Below, piece by piece: positions 1 to 8,757 of a stretch of 64,000 nt of DNA. This DNA is from Streptomyces sp. NBC_00377 (GTDB lineage Bacteria; Actinomycetota; Actinomycetes; Streptomycetales; Streptomycetaceae), in NCBI RefSeq assembly GCF_036075115.1, contig NZ_CP107958.1, forward strand, positions 2,108,001 through 2,172,000, in the 5' to 3' direction. A model generated the notes under the pieces. That model did no database searches, was not told the DNA's origin, and saw nothing but the letters and a program-made list of their open reading frames with translations. The stretch's first letter is position 1, and each line of letters starts with the position of its first letter. Made by a program: the position numbers and the translations under genes.

Positions 1-445
1 GCAGATTCGCCGATCGCCGACTGCCCGACGACAGGCTGTAGCGCTCAGTCCGCCACTGTTCGTGTCGAGTCGGCGGCGTCCAACCCGCCAAGGCTGCTGT
101 CGCGGGCAGTACGGGCCCTCAGACGTGGTGCCGGTGCACCCATCACAGCGGCGCCAACCGCCAAGAAGCGGTCAGGCGGCACCGCTGGTGACGACTAAGC
201 GCACCCACGTCCCCGCGTGGGTCGCTTGCCCATCTCCCGTCATCAGACCTCTCCGGCGAGCAAGAAGGTGAAGAACTTGCGATGCATGTGTATATCACGC
301 AAGTAGTTGAGGCGGGAACATGATCCCGGAGGGAGGGTGACCGGCCCCAAAGAGCAACCTGACCAGCCGTTATCCATAGGCGGCACTTAGTTGACTGTTT
401 CACCGAACGTGTGGATCATCTCCACACCTCGTCCGTGATCCTGCC
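1..445. other. Leading region without a recognised gene
   Basis: Short open frames exist on both strands but none has a recognisable product or convincing start signals. The only feature noted is a possible promoter for the next gene: TTGACT at 391-396, a 17-bp spacer, and GATCAT at 414-419. Confidence 0.4.
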
Positions 446-460
446 GTGCTCTGGAGCCAC

Positions 461-1402
461 ATGCCCTGCCCTTCTTGCGGCATACCCGTCCGCGATGACG
501 GTGACCGGTTCTGCGCCGGCTGCGGCACAGCACTGCCTCGGTCGGGCCAGCCCGAGTCCTCGGCGCCATCGGCGCGAAGTGACCGCCCCAGCACGGCAGC
601 ACCGCCCATGAGCCACGGCGAGCGACGGGATCAGCCGGCGTCGCCGGAACCGGCGCCCTCTGCGCCCGCGCCCCCGATCGCCCCGACGGCTCCGCCCATG
701 TTCGCGCCGCCGGCACCGTGGGCTTACACCCCGTTCGCCGGCCATCAGGCCGACGAGGGCCTCGGCGCCGGAGCAGGGGCACCTGGCGGAGGCCCGGCGG
801 CCACACCAGTGGGCCCAGGGTCCTACGGCGGTATCGACGCCTACGGCGGCCCGGCCTCCGGTCAGTGGCACGTTCCACCGCCTGCCGGGGCCGCCTATGC
901 GTTCCCCACGTCTCCGCAGCCGGCGACCTCAGGCGGACTCGGGTTTCTGACCGGCGACGCATGGCACGGTGTGCCGTTGGCGAGTTGGGGACAGCGGGCC
1001 GGGGCCTGGTTCATCGACGCGTTGGCCGCATACGTACCGATGGCACTGCCGCTGATCATCGCGGTCACCTCCGGGAACTCGATCGGTGCCGCCGGAGTGG
1101 TCCTCTTGTGCCTGGTGGCCATCGGTTGGCCTGTCGGCTACGTCGTCATCCAAGTCGCGGGCGAAGGCAGTACCGGACAGGGCCTCGGCAAGCGCCTGGT
1201 GGGTATTCGTGTCGTTCAAGCGAGCGATGGCCAAGTCATCGGCAGTGGGCAGGCGTTCGGCCGCCAACTGCTGCACCTCCTCGACTGGCTACCGTCGTGC
1301 TTGATCGTTCTCCCGCTCGGGTTCCTGTGGCCCCTTTGGCACAACAAGCGGCAGACCTGGGCCGACATGCTGCTCGGCACCGTTGTGATCAGGTCCGCAT
1401 GA
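461..1402 (+). CDS. RDD family membrane protein with N-terminal zinc ribbon
   Basis: A 313-residue protein from ATG at 461; a GTG five codons upstream (446) is possible but would put residues before the zinc ribbon. Residues 2-22 carry CPSC and CAGC pairs typical of a zinc ribbon. Residues about 25-165 are Pro/Ala/Gly-rich linker. The C-terminal third is an RDD domain: the segment beginning WGQRAGAWFIDALAAY, two further hydrophobic helices, and a final stretch ending WADMLLGTVVI. RDD proteins are integral membrane proteins of mostly unknown function; some are proposed transporters. The last codon overlaps the next gene's start (ATGA), so the two are probably translated together. Family call is firm, role unknown. 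Confidence 0.85.
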   Translation: MPCPSCGIPVRDDGDRFCAGCGTALPRSGQPESSAPSARSDRPSTAAPPMSHGERRDQPASPEPAPSAPAPPIAPTAPPMFAPPAPWAYTPFAGHQADEGLGAGAGAPGGGPAATPVGPGSYGGIDAYGGPASGQWHVPPPAGAAYAFPTSPQPATSGGLGFLTGDAWHGVPLASWGQRAGAWFIDALAAYVPMALPLIIAVTSGNSIGAAGVVLLCLVAIGWPVGYVVIQVAGEGSTGQGLGKRLVGIRVVQASDGQVIGSGQAFGRQLLHLLDWLPSCLIVLPLGFLWPLWHNKRQTWADMLLGTVVIRSA

Positions 1403-2208
1403 CCGGGACCGTCCGAGGGGCCGGTGCCTGGCTGTACTGCGCACGCTGCGGGCAAGCCGGTATCACGAGTGGTCATGGGCCGTGCCCCGTCTGCGCGATC
1501 GCCCATTGGCTCCCCGATCACGGACTGATCGAACAGATCGGGCACCCCGAAACCGCGCTGGTGAGATCGTTGGCCGAGCTGCGCGGCCAGCAGTCCGCCG
1601 CAAAGGCCACGGCTCGGATTCTGGCAGACCCTTACGCACCCGACGGCTCGCCCGTCTCCCTCGCACGGTCGGTCCTCTACACCTGGCCCGCCGACGATCC
1701 GCCTCTGCATGTCTGCGGCACCAACCTCCTCGCCATGGCCACCGTCACCCAGCCCCTGCGCGCCTTGCTGGGAGGAGTCACCCTCCCGGTCGGACCTGGA
1801 GCTGTCACACTCGGCTTCGGCCAAGCCGGTCGGCAGGCCGACCAGCGGCTCTCACCTGTCGACACCGGTGCTCTGATCGTCAGCCTCGGCCAGGTCGCCT
1901 ACTTCGGGCGCGCTCAGCGCTGGTCCATACCCGCACGTGATCTGCTGGGTTTCCAGCCCCAGCAGATCGCCCCACAGGTGGTGCGACTGGTCCTGCACAC
2001 CACCGCAGCCATCCAACCCCACGCACTCGACGTTCTCCACGACGGTCACTCCCCCAGCGCGGCCTTCTACCTCGAATGGGCCCAGGCCCACGCACACCAC
2101 CGGGTCACCGACTTCGAGGACCTCCTCGAGACCCGCCTGGCCGCGCTGCGCGCCGCGAACGCCGACGCCCGGGCCCGCTACGCCGCCAGCTCGCCTGTGT
2201 ACCGCTGA
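1399..2208 (+). CDS. Hypothetical protein with N-terminal zinc ribbon
   Basis: A 269-residue protein whose ATG at 1399 overlaps the TGA of the RDD gene. Cys14, Cys17, Cys29 and Cys32 (CARC...CPVC) look like a rubredoxin-like zinc ribbon. The rest is soluble, with no signal peptide or membrane helix and no family I recognise. It is rich in short His-containing stretches (HAHH) near the C-terminus. The overlap makes it an operon partner of the RDD membrane protein, which also has a Cys4 ribbon, so the two may act together at the membrane; that is inference only. Confidence 0.75.
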   Translation: MTGTVRGAGAWLYCARCGQAGITSGHGPCPVCAIAHWLPDHGLIEQIGHPETALVRSLAELRGQQSAAKATARILADPYAPDGSPVSLARSVLYTWPADDPPLHVCGTNLLAMATVTQPLRALLGGVTLPVGPGAVTLGFGQAGRQADQRLSPVDTGALIVSLGQVAYFGRAQRWSIPARDLLGFQPQQIAPQVVRLVLHTTAAIQPHALDVLHDGHSPSAAFYLEWAQAHAHHRVTDFEDLLETRLAALRAANADARARYAASSPVYR

Positions 2209-2437
2209 GTTGCATGATTAAGCACCAACAACGAGGCCAGAGAGAAGCCGTGCCGGCGCTCCCGCCAACCGACTATGGCTGACGCAGCCCGTGTCTGCCT
2301 GGACTACGGCACCGAATACCAGCGGTCCGACGCCACCGAGCGTGACCTGCTGGAGATCCTGACGGCGTACTCCTGTCGGCGAAGTGCACGGTCTCGATGG
2401 CCAGGTGGTCGGCGACGGCATGGGTCGGGGTCCGCGG

Positions 2438-2560
2438 TACAGGTCCCATCCCAATGCCCGACTGACGGCGCACGGCCAACGACTCCTGATCGATGGGGTC
2501 CGGGCCGGTCGCCCCATCGCGCACGTTGCCGATGAAATGGGCATCCAGGATCGGCAGGAC
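2438..2560 (+). pseudogene. IS481-type transposase N-terminal remnant
   Basis: In the frame of this stretch the translation reads SHPNARLTAHGQRLLIDG, then VRAGRPIAHVADEMGI. This is the usual start of IS481-family transposases (helix-turn-helix N-terminus). Similarity stops after MGI and the reading then becomes meaningless, with no DDE catalytic region downstream. I see no inverted terminal repeats. It is the first of several gene pieces in the 2.4-3.6 kb patch and may record how the patch formed. Identification is by motif memory, without a search. Confidence 0.6.
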
Positions 2561-2657
2561 GTCCCCCAGGACGACCGGTTGCAGCGCGCGCGTCGGCAGT
2601 CTGGTTACTTGGGGAGGGGAAGCGTGACCGCCACCAGCGAGGCCCGATCCGCGGACG

Positions 2658-3045
2658 GTGCAGCACGCGACCGAGCAGAGCCGGCTGCGCCGCCTGATGC
2701 GCTACACACCTTTGATCGCCCCCGTCCTGCTGTGGACTGTGCCCTGCTGAGTGCTGCTGCACGCCGGTCAGCACTGGCCGCTCCCCGTGGCGCTGGGCGG
2801 CACTGCCCTGTTCGTCCTCGGTCTGATCGGTATGCCGCTCGCGACGGTGCGCGGCCACGACGGACGGCAGCAGGACTGGGCGGCGATCGTCGGGGACACC
2901 CTGCTGGGCACCATCTGGACCCTGTTCCCCTGGTCCGTCCTGCTCGGCGTCCTGCTGCGCCTCGCCCTGACCGTGACCGGCGTAGGCGACGGTCAGAACC
3001 GGGCCCGGATGGTCACCTGGGCGGTCCTCTGCGCAGCAACCGTGC
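2658..3045 (+). pseudogene. Metallophosphoesterase membrane-domain remnant with in-frame stop
   Basis: Read from GTG 2658 or ATG 2697, the frame gives a membrane-anchor sequence (MRYTPLIAPVLLWTVPC), hits TGA at 2748-2750, and continues in the same frame with LLHAGQHWPLPVALGG and further helices to about 3045. This resembles the N-terminal membrane part of Streptomyces metallophosphoesterases; a Trp codon (TGG) is expected where the TGA stands. The metal-binding phosphoesterase domain (DTHxG, GDxxD, GNHE) is absent: the sequence switches at about 3030-3045 to an unrelated transporter in another frame. It therefore has both a nonsense mutation and a 3' truncation. Confidence 0.6.
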
Positions 3046-3480
3046 CGCTTCCTGTTCCGTAAGTCCTTCGTCTACGACGAGGCACGCGCCGAGGAGGTCA
3101 TGGCGCTGGAGGAGCGCGAGGCCATCAAAGACCCCCGGATGCTCGTCCAGGGGCTCGTGGTGCTCGCCCTGGTCGTCGTCGGCTTCGTGCTCCATCCGGT
3201 GCCGCACTACGAGCCCGGTGTCGTCGCACTGCTAGGCGCCGGCCTGCTGATCGCGGTGTCCGCCGTGGAGACCGGCGAGGTCCTCGGCGAGGTCGAGTGG
3301 CCCACCCTCGCGTTCTTTGCCGGGCTGTTCATCATGATCGGCGGTCTGATCGAGACCGGCGTCATCGGCGAGGTCTCCAAGTCCCTCGCCGACGCCATCG
3401 GCGACAACGAACTCGGCGGCTCCATGCTGCTGAGCGCGTCGGCCGTGCTGTCCGGCATCGTGGACAACATCCCCTCCGAC
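3046..3480 (+). pseudogene. ArsB/NhaD-type anion permease fragment
   Basis: The frame through ATG 3100 encodes FRKSFVYDEARAEEVMALEE and then hydrophobic helices including VLALVVVGFVLHPV, VVALLGAGLLIAVSAVE and LAFFAGLFIMIGGLIETG, ending SGIVDNIP. This is the middle of an ArsB/NhaD/SLC13-like permease; VDNIP is the point where the family normally continues to further helices. Both ends are missing: the 5' end joins the metallophosphoesterase piece and the 3' end joins unrelated sequence at about 3475. An open frame from 3100 to 3657 exists but cannot make a complete transporter. Confidence 0.65.
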
Positions 3481-3550
3481 CCACCGCTACATGCTCCAGA
3501 CGGCCGTGATCGGCGCCCGGCTTCTGGACTGGCCGGCCAAAGACGTCTGA
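3479..3550 (+). pseudogene. Possible 3' end fragment of another gene
   Basis: Right after the permease fragment, a different frame reads THRYMLQTAVIGARLLDWPA and ends at TGA 3548-3550. It looks like a natural C-terminus rather than random sequence, but it is too short to assign to a family. It would be the fourth gene piece in this patch. Confidence 0.25.
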
Positions 3551-3679
3551 CACCGCCCGCCGCCACGGCCGGCCGCCGACAGCGCGCACGCCGACCACAG
3601 CCGTCCCCCCGCCCTCGATGGCCCGCGTCCACTCACCTCGAGCTCCGACCCCGCTGACACGGCCTGCCGCACGGCCCGG

Positions 3680-4270
3680 CTACGCGGCCCTCAGCGCGTC
3701 GAGGGCCCCGGTCACCGTCCTCGTCAGCTCCCCGGCATCGGCGCCTGCACGGGAACGTAGATTGACTCCGTAGGCGAGCAAGGCCAGCAGGTCGGCCGCG
3801 GCCCCGGGGTCGGTGCCGGGTTTGAGCTGAGCCTTGGCCTCGGCGGCGACGAGTGCCGTGCGCAGCGCCTCCCGCAGCTCCCCGTGGTGCCGGTCGAGGA
3901 CGGCCCGGATGTCGGGGTCACTGTTCTCGCCGCCGGCATGGGCGTTGGAGACCATGCAGCCCCATTGGGCGTACGCGCCTGAGCAGCGGGCCTCGATCAG
4001 CGCGGCGAAGAAGTCGTGAACGGCGGGCAGGCCGCGGTCGTCTCCGGCCAGGCGGCTGAACGCCGGATGGGAGCGTTGCTCGATGTACCGGCGCAGTGCG
4101 GCACGGTACATCTCCTGCTTGCCGCCGAAGGTGGCGTAGAGGCTGGAGCGGTTCAGGCCGGTGGCCGTCACGACGTCCTGGATCCCGGTCGCCTCCACGC
4201 CCTCGCGCCAGAACAGCCGCATCACGACGTCCAGGGCCGTGTCGGGATCGAAGTGTTTGACGTCCGGCAT
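3680..4270 (-). CDS. TetR family transcriptional regulator
   Basis: 196 residues. The N-terminus (about residues 10-55) is a TetR DNA-binding domain, with the recognition part reading GIQDVVTATGLNRSSLYATF. The rest is a helical ligand-binding domain with Cys in WGCMVSNA. It is divergent from the peroxiredoxin-like gene at 4391, and the 120-bp region between them holds two copies of an ATCTTGAA...TTCCAAGAT palindrome at the ATG side. TetR proteins normally repress themselves and the divergent neighbour, and that arrangement is assumed here. The ligand is unknown; an oxidant or electrophile would fit the neighbour. Confidence 0.9.
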   Translation of the reverse strand: MPDVKHFDPDTALDVVMRLFWREGVEATGIQDVVTATGLNRSSLYATFGGKQEMYRAALRRYIEQRSHPAFSRLAGDDRGLPAVHDFFAALIEARCSGAYAQWGCMVSNAHAGGENSDPDIRAVLDRHHGELREALRTALVAAEAKAQLKPGTDPGAAADLLALLAYGVNLRSRAGADAGELTRTVTGALDALRAA

Positions 4271-4285
4271 GTCTCAGTCCTCGGC

Positions 4286-4309
4286 ATCTTGAAATGAGGG
4301 TTCCAAGAT
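4286..4309. promoter_or_regulatory. TetR operator, copy 1
   Basis: A 24-bp imperfect palindrome with arms ATCTTGAA and TTCCAAGAT, 16 bp upstream of the TetR start codon. It matches the second copy at 4325-4348 almost base for base. Confidence 0.6.
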
Positions 4310-4324
4310 ACCGCCCCGCCCGCT

Positions 4325-4348
4325 ATCTTGAAACGGTCGTTCCGAGAT
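4325..4348. promoter_or_regulatory. TetR operator, copy 2
   Basis: A 24-bp palindrome with arms ATCTTGAAA and TTCCGAGAT, starting 39 bp after copy 1. Its position 40-65 bp before the peroxiredoxin-like start suits repression of that gene. Confidence 0.6.
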
Positions 4349-4390
4349 AGCGGAAGACGACATGACCGGCGCCCCAGGAGGAACCTTCCG

Positions 4391-5038
4391 ATGACGCTCA
4401 ACGCCGAGCTGCACGCCTTCTACACAGCCCGCCAGCAGCAGATCCCCGCCGACATCCGGCAGATCATGCAGCGCACCGGCCAGGAACTCGCCAACTCCGG
4501 TCAGGCCGACCGCGCACTGGCCGTCGGCGCACAGGCCCCTCTCTTCCACCTGCCGTCCGCGGCCGGCAACCCCGTGAGCCTGGCCGACCTGGTCAAGACC
4601 GGCCCCGTCGTCCTGTCCTTCTACCGGGGCGCCTGGTGCCCCTACTGCAACATCGCCCTGCGCGCCCTCCAGCAGCACCACGACGAGATCACCGCACGCG
4701 GCGCACACCTCGTCGCGGTCTCTCCGCAAGTCCCCGACGAGTCCCTCTCCCTGGCCGAGAAGCACCAGCTCGCCTTCAGCGTCCTCAGCGACGTCGGCTC
4801 CGACACCGCCAAGCAGTACGGCCTCGTCTTCGACCTCCCCGACGACCTCGCAACCGTCTACTCCAAGCTCGGCTTCGACCTCCAACGCGTCAACGGCGGC
4901 CACCCGCGCACCCTCCCGCTGCCCGCCACCTACGTCATCGACCGCGACGGCGTGATCCGCTGGGCCTTCGTCGACGCCGACTACACCAAGCGCGCCGAAC
5001 CCGCCGCCGTCCTGGCCGCCCTCGATGCCCTGGGCTGA
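4391..5038 (+). CDS. AhpC/TSA-type peroxiredoxin-like protein
   Basis: 215 residues from ATG 4391, preceded by a strong AGGAGGAA ribosome site. The thioredoxin fold covers residues 45-200. RGAWCPYCN places Cys83 and Cys86 as a CxxC redox pair at the usual peroxidatic position. An N-terminal helical extension of about 40 residues is common in the actinobacterial peroxiredoxin-like group. It should reduce peroxides or protein disulfides in the cytoplasm; there is no signal peptide. Divergent transcription from the TetR gene and the two operators suggest inducible expression. Family call is strong, substrate unknown. Confidence 0.9.
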   Translation: MTLNAELHAFYTARQQQIPADIRQIMQRTGQELANSGQADRALAVGAQAPLFHLPSAAGNPVSLADLVKTGPVVLSFYRGAWCPYCNIALRALQQHHDEITARGAHLVAVSPQVPDESLSLAEKHQLAFSVLSDVGSDTAKQYGLVFDLPDDLATVYSKLGFDLQRVNGGHPRTLPLPATYVIDRDGVIRWAFVDADYTKRAEPAAVLAALDALG

Positions 5039-5070
5039 GTGCCGACGTGGTGCGACTGGCCGCACCGCCG

Positions 5071-5640
5071 TCAGACACGGGCGAGTTCGGCGGCGCCGAA
5101 CGACACGTCGAAACGGTCGCACCAGATGCTCACGCTGCGGTAGTTCGACGGATCCACGTCACGGGGCAGGGCGTAGTTCTGACTTCCCTTGTTGCCCTTC
5201 AGCTTGCCGAGGCTGACGTACTTCCCGTCGTCGAAAACACGCCATCCAGCCTTCCCCGGCTTCACCTGCGCGTCGGTCAACCAGACACGCAAGTCCGGAC
5301 CGTTGCTGGTGTCGAGGTTCTCCAGCCGGACGACACGGGAGCCGTCAGCCAGCCGTACGAGCTTCACCGCGCCCGAAGTCGCATGCTCGTGGCTGATCAG
5401 CTCACCACTGGCCAGCACCTGCGGGCCGGTGGCCGGGGAGGGCGGCGCGAGGGTCTCTTCCGAGGGCGCCGCAGCAGGAGCGGACACGTCCGCGACCCCG
5501 GGCAGGGCCTCTTGGACGGTCTCGTCCTGCCACAGCTTCCAGGGCTGAAACCAGTACAGCCCGAAGCCGACTGCGCCGACCGCCACCACCACAACCGCGA
5601 TGACCCACGGCCCGGTCAATGCCTTCCGCACGCGCCCCAT
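5071..5640 (-). CDS. Membrane-anchored DM13 domain protein
   Basis: 189 residues from ATG 5640, chosen over the ATG at 5679 because AGGAGG lies at the right distance. Residues 11-30 are one membrane helix, then a Pro/Ala linker, then a DM13 domain (GELISHEHATSGAVKLV to the C-terminus) with its conserved Cys in SIWCDRF. DM13 domains occur next to cytochrome b561/DOMON-type proteins and are proposed to take part in extracytoplasmic redox reactions. A copy of the 11-bp-spaced element found before the two-component genes to the right lies upstream (5718-5736), so this gene is probably in the same regulon. With a TTGAAT-like -10 the mRNA would have a short leader. Confidence 0.85.
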   Translation of the reverse strand: MGRVRKALTGPWVIAVVVVAVGAVGFGLYWFQPWKLWQDETVQEALPGVADVSAPAAAPSEETLAPPSPATGPQVLASGELISHEHATSGAVKLVRLADGSRVVRLENLDTSNGPDLRVWLTDAQVKPGKAGWRVFDDGKYVSLGKLKGNKGSQNYALPRDVDPSNYRSVSIWCDRFDVSFGAAELARV

Positions 5641-6011
5641 CCCCGCTCGCCTCCTGAGATTTTCCTGTTGCGCTCCCATTCAACGGGCACGGGCGGCCGT
5701 CCTCCAGCCTGCTGCTGATGACGAAATACTTACGTCGCGCCGTCGGCAATAGGGGCGGGAGCGGGAGGCGTCCCACCTCCTTTTCGAGCGCTACTACCAG
5801 GGGCCGGCAGCGCACCGTCGCCGAGAGCCCCTTCGACAGCAGAAGAAGTCCGCGACGCTCTGGAGGGATCCTCCAAACGCCTCCACCGTCCACAGCAGGG
5901 CGAGCCCGATCGCGAGCTGCCGCGCGAGGCTTCAACAGGATGGCCGAGAGCCATACTTGCTCATGTAGGTGGCATAGCGTGGTGGCTTGAAATGAGAGAG
6001 GCAGCAATTCG
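5641..6011. other. Intergenic region, 371 bp
   Basis: Holds the regulator-type element at 5718-5736. No coding frame here has a recognisable product. Beyond the element I see no repeat, RNA or terminator. Confidence 0.4.
5718..5736. promoter_or_regulatory. Shared regulator element, site 1 (DM13 gene)
   Basis: ATGACGAAATACTTACGTC: TGACG and TTACG half-sites 11 bp apart. On the minus strand it reads like the molybdoenzyme-side elements at 10483 and 25555, about 35 bp before a TTGAAT-like -10 box of the DM13 gene. Confidence 0.5.
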
Positions 6012-6545
6012 GTGAGCAGCGACAGCCATGGGGTCGGGAAGGCCGAGGTACGGCTCAAATGGGACCCGAGCCCCTGGGATCGGCCACCCCATCATCTCGA
6101 CATCATCGCCGCCACCTACTCGGCGGACGCCCCCTTCGGGCGGCCGGTGTACGTCGTCCACTTCGACAGCCGCTCACCGGACGGCACCATCAACATGAGC
6201 AGGCACAGCCAGACCGGCCAGGGCTTCGGCTACGTCGAAGCGATGACCCTGGAGCTCGATCGCCTCGCTTCCTCCTTCGCTCGGGTGGTGGTGGGTGTAG
6301 CGATCCACCAGAACAGCGGCCCCAAAACCTTCGGCGACCTGTCGAACGCCGGGGTTCTGGTCGTCGAGGGGTACAGGGAGCTACTGAAGGACGACTTCGC
6401 ACAGCTCTCCGAACACACCGCCGCGACGGTCGCGGAGTTCACCAGGGACGCCTCCGGAACGTGGGAGTACCGCGAGATGGTCCGAGGATTCGACAGCGAC
6501 CCCGTGATCTTCACCGCCGAGATGGGCAGCACCCCACAGCCCTGA
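6012..6545 (+). CDS. TerD family protein
   Basis: 177 residues from GTG 6012. Sequence from VRLKWDPSPWD onwards has the TerD pattern, including VYVVHFDSRSPDGTINMSRH and GVAIHQNSG. TerD proteins are cytoplasmic calcium-binding proteins found in tellurite-resistance and stress loci; here the acidic Ca-binding residues are only partly evident. It stands alone, without other ter genes. The ribosome site is weak. Confidence 0.8.
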   Translation: MSSDSHGVGKAEVRLKWDPSPWDRPPHHLDIIAATYSADAPFGRPVYVVHFDSRSPDGTINMSRHSQTGQGFGYVEAMTLELDRLASSFARVVVGVAIHQNSGPKTFGDLSNAGVLVVEGYRELLKDDFAQLSEHTAATVAEFTRDASGTWEYREMVRGFDSDPVIFTAEMGSTPQP

Positions 6546-6892
6546 CCAAGCAGCAGCGCAGGAAGCGTACGACCGTCATGGTGGTGCCCTCGTGGACCCC
6601 TGGACCGAAGCGCCAAGCACCCGGACACGGCTGAAGCCAGTGGTGGGCGGTATCCCCGCAGATCCGCTCCCGGCGCGGCTCACGTCGTCTGCGGCCGGCC
6701 GGACTCCGGGCCCACAGGGACGCTCGCGGAGTGCGACCGCCTGGGCGACGGCCGGGCCGACTGCTCCGCCATGCACCGCCTGAATGGCGTGCACGTGCAG
6801 TTGCTGACCGATCGGGATGGCCGACCGCCGTCGATCTCAGCCCGGATGCCCTTCCGGTCGTCGGCGGATTCGCTTGGCTCAGGAGCCCCCGA
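6546..6892. other. Intergenic region, 347 bp
   Basis: Lies between the TerD gene and the converging sensor-kinase gene. Short frames exist but none resembles a known protein, and I see no clear hairpin or repeat. Confidence 0.35.
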
Positions 6893-8005
6893 TCACGCCT
6901 CGGCCAGGGGAAGCGTCACTTCGAAGCGGCAGCCGCCGGGGACGTTGCGCACGGCGGCCCGGCCCCGGTGCGCTTCCACGATGCCCCGGACGATGGCCAG
7001 GCCGAGGCCCGCACCGGCGGGAGGAGTACGGGCATGGGTACCGCGCCAGCCGGTGTCGAAGACCCGCGGCAGGTCCTCCTCGGGGATGCCGCCGCAGCCG
7101 TCGGTGACGGACAGGACGACTCCGTCGGAGAAGCGCTCGGCGGTGACCGCGACGGTACCGTCGGAGGGTGTCCGGCGGATCGCGTTGACCAGCAGATTGC
7201 CCAGCACTCGGCTCATCTCCTTGCCGTCCACCTCGACCGGCACCGGCTCGACGCGGTCACCGACCAGCCACACCCCGTACTCGCGGGCGAGAGCGTCCGC
7301 TCCCGCGAGGGCGTCGCCCACAAGGTCGTACACCGACATGCGGGAGGGGGAGAGGGCGAGCGCACCGGCGTGGATGCGGGAGAGCTCGAAGAGGTCCCCG
7401 ACCATGCCGTTGAGGCGTTCGACCTCGGTGCGCATCTGGCGGAGGTAGCGGTGGGGGTCGGCGGCAACGCCGTCCTCCAGGGCCTCGGACATGGCGCGCA
7501 GACCGGCGAGGGGAGTGCGCAGGTCGTGCGAGATCCAGGCGACGAGTTCGCGTCTCGATGTCTCCAGGGCGCGCTCGCGGTCGCGGGACTCGGTCAGCTT
7601 CGCACTGGTAGTGGCCAACTCGCGGCTGAGTGCGGCCAGTTCAGCGGTCGCCGGGCCGTCGGGAGCCGCGAAATGGCCGCCGTCGCCGAAGGAACGGGCG
7701 GCGGCGGTGAGTGCCCGGCTGCGGGCGACGACCCACCGGCCGAGCAGCAGCGCGGTGACCAGGGAGACGACGGCCGCCATCGCCACGACCGTGGTGACGA
7801 CGCTCAGGTCGTGCGAGGACAGGAACATCGCCTGCGCCACGGCCAGCGTTCCCGCGAGCATGGCGGTCACGGCCACGGCGGCGACCACGGCGAGGGATGC
7901 GGTCAGCGAGCGTCGCCGGATCAGCCACAGCACGCCCGCCCCGAGCAGTCCGGCCGCCAGAGCGCCGAGGAAGGCGAAGAGGGCGATGAGGAGGGTGTCG
8001 CTCAC
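6893..8005 (-). CDS. Sensor histidine kinase, copy A
   Basis: 370 residues from GTG 8005, the same length as copy B at 22752-23864. The N-terminus has three membrane helices (about residues 3-29, 34-62, 67-95) with little extracytoplasmic sequence, so it may sense a signal in the membrane. A HisKA domain has SHDLRTPL as the phospho-His box. The HATPase domain has NLLVNAI, DGCGGIP and GAGLGLAIV boxes. Its GTG overlaps the stop of the response regulator, so the two are co-translated. It should phosphorylate that regulator, and cross-talk with copy B is plausible because the two kinases are so alike. Confidence 0.93.
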   Translation of the reverse strand: MSDTLLIALFAFLGALAAGLLGAGVLWLIRRRSLTASLAVVAAVAVTAMLAGTLAVAQAMFLSSHDLSVVTTVVAMAAVVSLVTALLLGRWVVARSRALTAAARSFGDGGHFAAPDGPATAELAALSRELATTSAKLTESRDRERALETSRRELVAWISHDLRTPLAGLRAMSEALEDGVAADPHRYLRQMRTEVERLNGMVGDLFELSRIHAGALALSPSRMSVYDLVGDALAGADALAREYGVWLVGDRVEPVPVEVDGKEMSRVLGNLLVNAIRRTPSDGTVAVTAERFSDGVVLSVTDGCGGIPEEDLPRVFDTGWRGTHARTPPAGAGLGLAIVRGIVEAHRGRAAVRNVPGGCRFEVTLPLAEA

Positions 8006-8757
8006 GGTCGGACCGCCTCCTCGCAGGGCGTGGCGTCGAAGCGGTAGCCCATTCCCCACACCGTCTGGATCAGCCGGGGCCGGGCCGGGTCGTCCTCCAG
8101 CTTGCCCCGCAGCCGGCGGACGTGGACGGTGACGGTGGACATGTCTCCGAAGTCCCAGCCCCACACCTCGCGCATCAGCTCTTCGCGGCTGTAGGCGCGG
8201 CCGTGGTTGCGCAGGAGGAAGGCGAGGAGGTCGAACTCGCGGAGTGTGAGGTTGAGCTCGGCGCCGTTCTTGGTGGCGCGGCGGGCTGCCGGGTCGACGG
8301 TGACGCCTGCCGCGTGCACGGGGCGAGCCGCGACGGCGGGCCAGGTCCGGCGCAGTACCGACTCGACCCTCAGGACCAGCTCACGGGGGCTGAAGGGCTT
8401 CGTGACGTAGTCGTCGGCGCCCACTTCCAGGCCCAGGATCCGGTCGCCCTCGTCGCCGCGGGCGGTGAGCATGATGACCGGCACGGGTCCCCGGTCACGT
8501 ATCCGGCGGCACACTTCCAGGCCGTCCATGCCGGGCAGCATGAGGTCGAGCACCACCAGGTCCGGCCAGTGCGCCGCGGCCCGCACGAGCGCGGAGTGAC
8601 CGTCCCCGGCCACGTCCACCTGGTACCCGGCGCGGTCGAGATAGCCGGAGACGACCTCGGAGACGGTGGGGTCGTCGTCCACGACGAGGACGCGGGTCGT
8701 ACGTCCCTGCCCACGTGGAGCATGTCCGGAGTCTGGGGATTCGTGCGGCTGCTGCAT
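8002..8757 (-). CDS. OmpR-family response regulator, copy A
   Basis: 251 residues. The receiver domain has VVDDD near residue 27 and Asp71 in VVLDLMLPG as phosphoacceptor, with TKPF as the conserved Lys loop. A C-terminal winged helix follows (LNLTLREFDLLAFLL, VTVHVRRLRGKLEDD). It has about 19 extra N-terminal residues compared with copy B. Upstream, at 8805-8823, is one of the 12 shared elements, 66 bp before the start, which suggests autoregulation. OmpR-type regulators bind direct repeats spaced 11 bp, matching that element. Confidence 0.94.
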   Translation of the reverse strand: MQQPHESPDSGHAPRGQGRTTRVLVVDDDPTVSEVVSGYLDRAGYQVDVAGDGHSALVRAAAHWPDLVVLDLMLPGMDGLEVCRRIRDRGPVPVIMLTARGDEGDRILGLEVGADDYVTKPFSPRELVLRVESVLRRTWPAVAARPVHAAGVTVDPAARRATKNGAELNLTLREFDLLAFLLRNHGRAYSREELMREVWGWDFGDMSTVTVHVRRLRGKLEDDPARPRLIQTVWGMGYRFDATPCEEAVRP

